Assembly (NCBI GenBank): GCA_014800105.1
Contig: JAAVGQ010000144.1
Location: 1 to 5,302 of the forward strand
DNA length: 5,302 bases
Direction: 5' to 3'
Source: Bacteroidales bacterium
GTDB lineage: Bacteria; Bacteroidota; Bacteroidia; Bacteroidales; Muribaculaceae
Shown here: one piece after another, positions 1-4,056 of the stretch
Layout of the letters: every line of letters starts with the position of its first letter
Position numbering within the stretch: the first letter of the stretch is position 1
The notes under the pieces: generated by a model
Database searches by the model: none
What the model was told of the DNA's origin: nothing
The model's input: only the letters and a program-made list of their open reading frames with translations
Translations under genes and position numbers: made by a program

Positions 1-1611
1 GCAGAGGAGAATCCCGATGGCTTTGACGGCGCAGGTATCATCGCTTGTTACGCAGGCCACGAAGGCGTTGAAGCAAATATCGAAAACGTATTTGTAATCG
101 GTACCGTTAAGAGCAAGCTGAAACGTGCCGGCGGTATGTTTGCAACTGCAGGTGCCAATACTAACATAAAGAATGCTTACGCAGTTGTAACTCTTGAAGG
201 TCCTGCAGGCAAGACCGCAGGTATCATCGGTAACACCGGTGACAAGACCTTTAATATTGAAGGCGGTTATGTAAACGTTACTGACGTTGAAGGCTCAACT
301 TCTAACCTTATCGCCGGTGGTTCAGGCACTGTTGTTATTCCTGCCTACTCTTTCGAGGCTTACGGTCAAGGTAACCTCTTTGCTTCAGGCATAACATGCG
401 AAACAAAGTCTGATATAATGTACGACGAAGAAATGGGAAATTTTGCCATTACCGGTATTCAAAATGAAATGCCCTCACTCTTCGGTGACAAGAAGATGCT
501 CGGTGGCTATCCTACTTTCAACTGGGTAACTAATGCTCAGATTGAAGGCCCCGCTGAAACTCCCGAAGCTGACGGCACTGAGGCTAACCCCTACATCATC
601 GCTACCGCCGACGACCTCGCTAACGCTTGGACTAAGATGGAAGCCGGCAAGGTTATCTACTTCAAGCAGACCGCTGATATCGACATGACCGGTGTAACTG
701 ACTACCACGCAATCAACGGCTTCAACGGTGGTTGGGGTGATGAACGCCTTTATAGCAGCGCTATTGTTTATGATGGTCAGAACCACATCATCAGCAACTT
801 CGCTCCCGCTTCTCAGCCCGCAACTGAACCCAACCATAACGACTATTATTACTGTAACTCAGTATTCGGTGTTCTCGCAGGTACTGTTAAGAACCTTGGT
901 ATCACAAATGCTAAGTCAGTTAATAATGACGGTCAGGGCGCAGCTATCCTCGGTGTATATGGTGGTCATGGTTCAGCTCCCGCAGGTTTCCAGGAAGCTA
1001 CTATTGACAACGTATTCGTAATAGGTGACGTAGAATCTCCCACTTACGCAGGTGGTATGATTGGTACAACCGGTAACAACGTTAACATCTCTAACAGCTA
1101 CGCTATCGTAAACGTTAAGGGTGGTGATGAAACTGCAGGTCTCGTAAGCCGCGCAACCACTACAATCACTCTTAATAACGTATATGTTGCCGGTACTGTA
1201 AACGGTACTGAAGGTGAAGCTCAGCTCGTTGTTAGACAGCGTGCAGGAAAATCAGCAACTGTTAAGGGTAACAACGTTATCGCTCTTAACGAAGGTACAT
1301 TCGACCTCACTAATGCAACTGAAGATGGCGTAATTGTTCCCGGAACACTCGCTATGCTCAAGGGCGACATCCAGGGTTGGGCAGCATTCAGCGATAAGAA
1401 GGAGCTTAAAGGCTATCCCACTCTCAACTGGCTCACTGCAGCACAGATCGAGGCAGCCGGTGTTGAAGATGTAATCGCTGACCAGATTAGCGACGACGCT
1501 AACGCACCCGTTGAATTCTACAACCTCCAGGGCGTACGCGTAGAGAATCCCTCAACCGGCCTCTACATCAAGCGCCAGGGCAAGACCGTAACCAAGGTCA
1601 TCATCCGATAA
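1..1611 (+). CDS. GLUG-like repeat surface protein, 3' part (start outside window)
   Basis: The frame is open from base 1 and ends at TAA 1609-1611, so 536 codons of a longer gene are visible; the ATG at 136 is internal. The protein is built of tandem modules of about 302 residues. The tail of one module (codons about 10-183) is followed by a full module (about 191-480). Each has the pattern of GLUG-type beta-helix proteins: a DGTEANPYIIATADDLANAW opening, an ADIDM strand, a YDGQNHIISNF strand, a VFGVLAGTVKNLGITNA strand, then AGGMIGTTG and NSYAIVNV rungs, closing with DKKxLxGYPTxNWxTxAQIE. The last 35 or so residues (EFYNLQGVRV, then NPSTGLYIKRQGK, ending VIIR) resemble the short C-terminal tails of exported Bacteroidales proteins, possibly a type IX secretion signal. 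I infer a cell-surface or secreted adhesin-like protein; no catalytic residues are apparent and the ligand is unknown. Codon use is strongly biased (GGT, AAC, GAA, GCT), which would fit high expression. Confidence 0.85.
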   Translation, partial: AEENPDGFDGAGIIACYAGHEGVEANIENVFVIGTVKSKLKRAGGMFATAGANTNIKNAYAVVTLEGPAGKTAGIIGNTGDKTFNIEGGYVNVTDVEGSTSNLIAGGSGTVVIPAYSFEAYGQGNLFASGITCETKSDIMYDEEMGNFAITGIQNEMPSLFGDKKMLGGYPTFNWVTNAQIEGPAETPEADGTEANPYIIATADDLANAWTKMEAGKVIYFKQTADIDMTGVTDYHAINGFNGGWGDERLYSSAIVYDGQNHIISNFAPASQPATEPNHNDYYYCNSVFGVLAGTVKNLGITNAKSVNNDGQGAAILGVYGGHGSAPAGFQEATIDNVFVIGDVESPTYAGGMIGTTGNNVNISNSYAIVNVKGGDETAGLVSRATTTITLNNVYVAGTVNGTEGEAQLVVRQRAGKSATVKGNNVIALNEGTFDLTNATEDGVIVPGTLAMLKGDIQGWAAFSDKKELKGYPTLNWLTAAQIEAAGVEDVIADQISDDANAPVEFYNLQGVRVENPSTGLYIKRQGKTVTKVIIR

Positions 1612-1636
1612 TCCACACTCATTATCGCATACTTCC

Positions 1637-1667
1637 GAAAGGCGGACCCTCCCCGGGCCCGCCTTTC
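1637..1667 (+). terminator. GC-rich hairpin terminator of the surface-protein gene
   Basis: GAAAGGCGG (1637-1645) pairs perfectly with CCGCCTTTC (1659-1667). A further CCC/GGG pairing can form inside across an A/C mismatch. It begins 25 nt after the stop codon. The downstream T-run is poor (TCTCGCGTTTA), so it may act as an RNA 3' end or a weak intrinsic terminator. The position directly after a gene supports the call. Confidence 0.7.
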
Positions 1668-1693
1668 TCGCGTTTATATCCCCATGGTCTCTC

Positions 1694-1729
1694 GTCCGAC
1701 TGGTCTGACTGGTCCGACTGGTCCGAAAT
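1694..1729. repeat. 9-bp tandem repeat, four copies
   Basis: Four head-to-tail 9-mers: GTCCGACTG, GTCTGACTG, GTCCGACTG and the degenerate GTCCGAAAT. The array starts 26 bp after the terminator hairpin. The units lack the length and unique spacers of a CRISPR. It is a short intergenic microsatellite-like array; function is unknown. Confidence 0.85.
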
Positions 1730-1749
1730 GATGCGCCGGAGAGCGCATC
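1730..1749. repeat. Perfect 7-bp hairpin
   Basis: GATGCGC (1730-1736) and GCGCATC (1743-1749) flank the 6-nt loop CGGAGA. It follows the 9-bp repeat array directly. Read on the minus strand it is followed by ATTTC, so it could also serve as a weak 3' end for leftward transcription. Confidence 0.6.
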
Positions 1750-1754
1750 GAGAT

Positions 1755-1790
1755 AGTAGCCGGCCTCTCCGGGCCGTCCTGGCTGCTTTT
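1755..1790 (+). terminator. Terminator-like nested hairpin with T tail
   Basis: AGTAGCC (1755-1761) pairs with GGCTGCT (1781-1787) with one G-U pair, and an alternative inner stem CGGCC/GGCCG (1761-1765 with 1772-1776) shares one base with it. The stem runs into TTTT (1787-1790). The shape is that of an intrinsic terminator for rightward transcription, although a strong hairpin already lies at 1637-1667. A structural role in the hairpin region that follows is equally possible. Confidence 0.4.
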
Positions 1791-1845
1791 ACAGGATGGA
1801 TTGGTTCAGTGTCTCCGACTGTATCACATATCTGGTTAGAAGCAA

Positions 1846-1861
1846 TAACCCGTCAGGGTTA
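1846..1861. repeat. Flanking hairpin on left side of module A
   Basis: TAACCC (1846-1851) and GGGTTA (1856-1861) with loop GTCA. The left arm can alternatively pair with GGTTA at 1834-1838, so two mutually exclusive hairpins exist. It is one of four similar AACCC/GGGTT hairpins (also 2049-2064, 2171-2184, 2415-2435) that bracket the two large modules. It sits 7 bp from the start of module A and is followed by CCTTTTTGG. Confidence 0.65.
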
Positions 1862-1868
1862 CCTTTTT

Positions 1869-2041
1869 GGTAGCACGGGGTAGAGGACCCAACGGGTCCG
1901 GCCACCCCGTGAAAAGTATTCCACTCTCATACTCTTGTGTATTGGGAATGCCACCAAGACGCATTCCCAATACACATAAAACTATATATGGCGATATTCC
2001 ACGGGGTGGCCGGGTCTTGCGACCCTCTACCCCGTGCTATC
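1869..2041. repeat. Module A: large inverted repeat forming a four-way junction
   Basis: The outer stem is a perfect 16-bp pairing (1871-1886 with 2024-2039), extended by a G-T and a G-C pair to 1869/2041. Immediately inside are a left side hairpin ACCC-AAC-GGGT (1887-1897), a perfect 14-bp inner stem (1898-1911 with 2000-2013), and a right side hairpin GTC-TTGC-GAC (2014-2023). On paper this closes a four-way junction with no unpaired base at the crossing. Bases at the crossing can re-pair (GACCC/GGGTC), so the junction could branch-migrate. Beyond the inner stem come weakly paired AT-rich arms containing a direct repeat TATTCCAC (1917-1924, 1995-2002), then a distal 16-bp hairpin. Perfect arms imply selection for pairing or a recent origin. 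Function is unknown. Confidence 0.8.
1936..1976. repeat. Distal 16-bp perfect hairpin of module A
   Basis: The arm 1936-1951 (TGTGTATTGGGAATGC) is perfectly complementary to 1961-1976, around the 9-nt loop CACCAAGAC. It lies at the centre of module A, joined to the inner stem by 24 and 23 nt of mainly unpaired sequence. It is the longest simple hairpin in the window. No T tail follows, so a terminator role is unlikely. Confidence 0.8.
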
Positions 2042-2048
2042 ATAAAGG

Positions 2049-2064
2049 GAACCCTCGCGGGTTC
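2049..2064. repeat. Flanking hairpin on right side of module A
   Basis: GAACCC (2049-2054) and GGGTTC (2059-2064) with tetraloop TCGC, 7 bp after module A ends. It mirrors the hairpin at 1846-1861, also 7 bp away on the other side. Confidence 0.65.
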
Positions 2065-2083
2065 TAACAGCTGTTTCCTAAAT

Positions 2084-2102
2084 TTAACGTCTACGACGTT
2101 AA
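2084..2102. repeat. Perfect 8-bp hairpin, 3-nt loop
   Basis: TTAACGTC (2084-2091) and GACGTTAA (2095-2102) around loop TAC. It lies in the linker between modules A and B, after the palindrome AACAGCTGTT (2066-2075). Confidence 0.65.
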
Positions 2103-2120
2103 TATCGTCTAAGCTGAAAA

Positions 2121-2137
2121 TAGCCTCGAAGAGGCTA
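2121..2137. repeat. Perfect 7-bp hairpin, 3-nt loop
   Basis: TAGCCTC (2121-2127) and GAGGCTA (2131-2137) around loop GAA. It is the second hairpin of the linker between modules A and B. The linker then runs unpaired to about 2165. Confidence 0.65.
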
Positions 2138-2170
2138 AACTATCCAGGCTGTCGGTGGTTATCATGCTAC

Positions 2171-2184
2171 AACCCGTAAGGGTT
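2171..2184. repeat. Flanking hairpin on left side of module B
   Basis: AACCC (2171-2175) and GGGTT (2180-2184) with tetraloop GTAA. Read as RNA from the minus strand, the stem extends by three more pairs, two of them G-U. It occupies the same relative position to module B as the hairpin 1846-1861 does to module A. Confidence 0.6.
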
Positions 2185-2197
2185 ACACTATTGATTT

Positions 2198-2403
2198 CCA
2201 TGGGTTGACGTGCCGTGTAACGGTGCGTCTACCCGTGGGAAGGACACCAGCTCAATATAGAACCTGGCACAGGTTCCATCGTCATCAATCACTCATGATT
2301 GCAATGAATGCCATCGTGATGATGGAACCCGATTCCGGGTTCACTCCAACCTTCCATACTTCCACGGGTAGCCGTCGTGCTACGCACTCCGTCAACCGCG
2401 TGG
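2198..2403. repeat. Module B: inverted repeat with two stacked cross-shaped junctions
   Basis: The outer stem is 2198-2210 with 2390-2403 (13 pairs, one wobble, one bulged G). Inside lie a left side hairpin (2211-2225, GCCG/CGGT with wobbles), an inner 10-bp perfect stem (2229-2238 with 2362-2371), and a right side hairpin GTGC-TAC-GCAC (2377-2387). Further in, GGAAGG/CCTTCC may pair (2238-2243 with 2350-2355). Then comes a second junction: hairpin GAACCTG-GCA-CAGGTTC (2260-2276), a 9-pair stem (2277-2285 with 2316-2324) capped by CAATCA-CTCA-TGATTG (2286-2301), and hairpin GAACCCG-ATTC-CGGGTTC (2325-2342), with no unpaired bases between these three. Alternative pairings compete: 2198-2205 with 2231-2238, and 2272-2280 with 2321-2329. 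The plan repeats that of module A with different sequence. Function is unknown. Confidence 0.7.
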
Positions 2404-2414
2404 CTATTAATGAT

Positions 2415-2435
2415 GTAACCCCTTATCGGGGTTAC
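2415..2435. repeat. Flanking hairpin on right side of module B
   Basis: GTAACCCC (2415-2422) and GGGGTTAC (2428-2435) form a perfect 8-bp stem around loop TTATC. It is the strongest of the four AACCC/GGGTT hairpins. Shortly after, TGCTACC (2441-2447) is complementary to GGTAGCA at 1869-1875, which would allow a long-range closing of the whole 1.87-2.45 kb segment. Confidence 0.65.
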
Positions 2436-2532
2436 GCCTATGCTACCATATTTTATTTGGTTTAATACGGGCTTGTAAGATTGCGCATCTACTTACATAC
2501 TATTGTGGAGTACACCAAAATATCTGACTCTG

Positions 2533-2559
2533 TTTATAAGCTTTATAGAAAGTTATAAA
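2533..2559. repeat. Bulged 11-bp AT-rich hairpin
   Basis: TTTATAA (2533-2539) pairs with TTATAAA (2553-2559), then CTTT (2541-2544) with AAAG (2549-2552) around loop ATAG, leaving G2540 bulged. It is followed on the plus strand by a C-rich run, so it is not an obvious terminator. Confidence 0.5.
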
Positions 2560-2647
2560 TACACTCCCCCCTTCCATTCCTTCCTATATATTATATATAG
2601 TAGAGAACAGACTGTCAAGTAAGCGTGGGGTATACTCTCCCGCTATG

Positions 2648-2655
2648 CAAAGATA
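2648..2655 (-). promoter_or_regulatory. Possible minus-strand promoter (-7 box TATCTTTG)
   Basis: On the minus strand 2655-2648 reads TATCTTTG, a full match to the Bacteroidota -7 consensus TAnnTTTG and identical to the box ahead of the DUF1080 gene. Transcription would start near 2641 and run left, through the AT palindrome and across the hairpin region. I find no TTTG at the expected -33 spacing (the upstream sequence is GC-rich), so the call rests on one element. Confidence 0.35.
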
Positions 2656-2719
2656 CGGCACCGCGAGGGTGGGGCGTATGCAGAAATCATACTCGGCTCG
2701 GTAAACACCGTTGTAGCGT

Positions 2720-2799
2720 ACTGTCCGTCCGAAACCCGGGTGCCCCTTTGGCCGGACAGTGTCCACGCTGACCCGGGGGGGAGTCTCGGACAGGACACT
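2720..2799. repeat. GC-rich interleaved inverted and direct repeats
   Basis: ACTGTCCG (2720-2727) pairs with CGGACAGT (2753-2760). AGTGTCC (2758-2764) pairs with GGACACT (2793-2799); the two stems share 2758-2760 and exclude each other. CGGACAG recurs at 2787-2793, giving a third possible partner for 2721-2727. ACCCGGG occurs at 2734-2740 and 2771-2777, so an ACCCGGG...CGGACAG block is present twice in direct orientation. The block is much more GC-rich than the promoter region to its right. It could be a regulatory site, an RNA switch or the edge of the structured element. Confidence 0.55.
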
Positions 2800-2870
2800 T
2801 TCCCCCTGCCATGCTTTACCCCGCAATTGCGTATTAACAAAATTTATTCACCACAACCGGGCAAATAAAT

Positions 2871-2901
2871 TTTAATATCAAGAATAAAACGACTATCTTT
2901 G
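2871..2901 (+). promoter_or_regulatory. Promoter of the DUF1080 gene
   Basis: TATCTTTG at 2894-2901 matches the Bacteroidota sigma-ABfr -7 consensus TAnnTTTG. TTTA at 2871-2874, 19 nt upstream, stands in for the -33 TTTG in an AT-rich setting. The predicted start near 2908 gives a leader of about 50 nt. No Shine-Dalgarno is seen before the ATG, as is usual in this phylum. Confidence 0.7.
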
Positions 2902-2960
2902 TTAGTACAAACGCGTAGAAATCATGGTAAATCTAATTTAATTACCTTAATCATATCACA

Positions 2961-3737
2961 ATGAATAGATTACTTACACTTTCAGTTTTAGCGGTCATTG
3001 CCGGAACAGCGATGGCACAGACTACCGACAAACAGTATCCCGAACCTGAGAAAATGCGTCCCGGAATGAGCGAGTTCTGGACTCCCCAGCCCAAGGTCGT
3101 TACTCCCGGTAATCAGGCAACAGCATCAGCTCCCTCTGACGCTATCGTGCTTTTTGACGGCACTAATCTCGATGCCTGGAAAAGCTCACGCACCGGCGGG
3201 GCTGCCGAGTGGGATATCCACGATGGCGTCATGACAGTCAACAAGCAGAAGGGTGACATCCAGACTAAGGATGATTTCGACAGCTTCCAGCTCCACATCG
3301 AGTGGATGGTTCCCGAGAATATCACCGGCAAGAGCCAGGGTCGCGGCAATAGCGGCGTGTTCCTTCAGGGAATGTATGAGGTCCAGATTCTTGACTGCTA
3401 CGACAATGAGACTTACGTCAACGGCATGACCGGCTCAATCTACAAGCAGCAGCGCCCCCTCGCTAACGTAATGCGTAAACCCGGCGAGTGGAACGTATAT
3501 GACATCATCTATACTTCACCCGTTTTCAACGAGGACGGCACTTACAAGGTTCACCCCAAGGTAACTGTAATCCAGAACGGTTGCGTCATCATCAACGACT
3601 ACGACATCCAGGGCACTACTGAGTACATCGGCTTCCCCCGCGTCGTTAAGCATGGCGACGGTCCGATCGTACTCCAGTCCCACGGCGACCCCAGCGAGCC
3701 CATCAGCTTCCGCAACATATGGCTTCGCCCCCTCTGA
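2961..3737 (+). CDS. Exported DUF1080 / 3-keto-disaccharide hydrolase-like protein
   Basis: A complete 258-residue protein. Residues 1-19 form a signal peptide (MNRLL, a hydrophobic core, then AMA before Q20), so it is exported, probably to the periplasm. After a proline-rich linker (about 21-60) comes one DUF1080 (PF06439) domain. Its marks are LFDGTNLDAW (64-73), EWDIHDGVM (83-91), the glycine-rich segment GRGNSGVFLQGMYEVQILD (127-145), GEWNVYDIIY (175-184), GPIVLQSHG (234-242) and the terminal FRNIWLRPL (250-258). The family has a concanavalin-like beta-sandwich fold, and some members hydrolyse 3-keto-glycosides formed by oxidoreductases. Here no partner oxidoreductase or SusC/D pair is adjacent, so the substrate is unknown. 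The start is fixed by the signal peptide; promoter and terminator make it monocistronic. Fold assignment is firm, exact activity inferred. Confidence 0.9.
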   Translation: MNRLLTLSVLAVIAGTAMAQTTDKQYPEPEKMRPGMSEFWTPQPKVVTPGNQATASAPSDAIVLFDGTNLDAWKSSRTGGAAEWDIHDGVMTVNKQKGDIQTKDDFDSFQLHIEWMVPENITGKSQGRGNSGVFLQGMYEVQILDCYDNETYVNGMTGSIYKQQRPLANVMRKPGEWNVYDIIYTSPVFNEDGTYKVHPKVTVIQNGCVIINDYDIQGTTEYIGFPRVVKHGDGPIVLQSHGDPSEPISFRNIWLRPL

Positions 3738-3763
3738 TATTAGAAAAAAATAGTTTAAATAAG

Positions 3764-3802
3764 AAAAAGGTGGCAATACTCACGGGTATTGCCGCTTTTT
3801 TT
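3764..3802 (+). terminator. Strong intrinsic terminator after the DUF1080 gene
   Basis: GGCAATAC (3772-3779) pairs with GTATTGCC (3786-3793) around loop TCACGG. The stem extends through GGT/GCT-like pairs into A5 on the left and a T7 run (3796-3802) on the right. The A and T flanks make it potentially bidirectional. It begins 27 nt after the stop codon and isolates the gene from rho. Confidence 0.92.
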
Positions 3803-3843
3803 GTGTAGCAGTGACTGAAAACAGGGCGATTTTACCCCTGAAA

Positions 3844-3876
3844 TTTGCTTGATTACAAAAATTTTGTTTAAATTTG
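3844..3876 (+). promoter_or_regulatory. rho promoter (TTTG, 21 nt, TAAATTTG)
   Basis: TTTG at 3844-3847 and TAAATTTG at 3869-3876 are full matches to the Bacteroidota -33 and -7 elements with a 21-nt spacer. Transcription would start near 3882, leaving a leader of roughly 175 nt before the rho start codon. Confidence 0.82.
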
Positions 3877-3881
3877 CAACG

Positions 3882-4056
3882 TTATTGCCACTGAGCAATT
3901 TTCCCTATTTATTTATGTTTAAACTCTAAGAGAATTACACGTTTCGCATGTGTAATCAATAATTGAGGTACTGTGAAGGGCTTTTGAGATAGAACACTCA
4001 TTCCCCTCGTCCTCCAATTGTTTTCTTGCAAATTTCAAGGTTATATATACTATTTT
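3882..4056 (+). promoter_or_regulatory. Long structured 5' leader of rho
   Basis: The untranslated leader contains the hairpin ATTACAC/GTGTAAT (3934-3940 with 3950-3956), extendable by G-T and T-A pairs to 9 bp with loop TTCGC. A longer bulged stem AATTGAGG/CCTCCAATT (3961-3968 with 4011-4019) encloses a small TGAG/CTCA hairpin (3985-4000). The last 35 nt are AT-rich and unstructured up to the ATG. In E. coli rho is autoregulated by attenuation in its leader; a similar role here is inference. I see no convincing leader peptide and no match to a riboswitch I know. Confidence 0.45.

Larger units (their letters stand above)
1668..2880. other. 1.2-kb non-coding region dense in inverted repeats
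   Basis: No open frame here gives a recognisable protein; those longer than 60 codons run across perfect inverted repeats and have palindrome-driven compositions. Instead the stretch contains at least fifteen inverted repeats with stems of 5-18 bp and mostly 3-5 nt loops, many almost contiguous. Between 2065 and 2197 lie a 10-bp palindrome (AACAGCTGTT, 2066-2075) and three hairpins. Between 2466 and 2600 lie TGTAAG/CTTACA (2474-2479 with 2492-2497), a bulged 11-bp hairpin (2533-2559) and a 17-nt AT palindrome (2584-2600). Between 2601 and 2719 I see only a minus-strand promoter-like box. A palindrome CGCAATTGCG lies at 2822-2831. The whole could be a large structured RNA, a palindromic mobile element or a recombination site; the sequence does not say which. 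Confidence 0.6.

Noticed and set aside
475..1021. Opposite-strand and out-of-frame open frames inside the surface-protein gene
   Set aside because: Shadows of the repetitive, strongly codon-biased real frame.
1694..1729. CRISPR array
   Set aside because: Units are 9 bp with no spacers, and no cas gene is present.
2325..2342. tRNA T-arm-like hairpin (GAACCCG/CGGGTTC)
   Set aside because: No anticodon arm, D arm or acceptor stem at tRNA spacing, and the loop is 4 nt instead of 7.
1846..2435. Integron attC sites
   Set aside because: The hairpins lack paired RYYYAAC/GTTRRRY core sites at the right spacing and there are no cassette genes between them.
1867..2465. Three overlapping plus-strand open frames (1867-2067, 1937-2179, 2205-2465)
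   Set aside because: They run straight through perfect inverted repeats, overlap each other in different frames, match no family I know and lack promoter context. The pairing explains the sequence better than coding does.
1668..2600. Group II intron or insertion sequence
   Set aside because: No reverse transcriptase or transposase frame, no recognisable domain V or GUGYG start, and no clear terminal inverted repeats with target duplication at the edges. A non-autonomous element cannot be excluded.
2584..2840. Minus-strand open frames across the GC-rich block
   Set aside because: They span interleaved inverted repeats, have unstructured basic compositions, and overlap one another. The longest starts upstream of the only promoter-like box on that strand.
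3113..3776. Minus-strand open frames under the DUF1080 gene
   Set aside because: They are antisense shadows of a clearly conserved gene; one even crosses its terminator.
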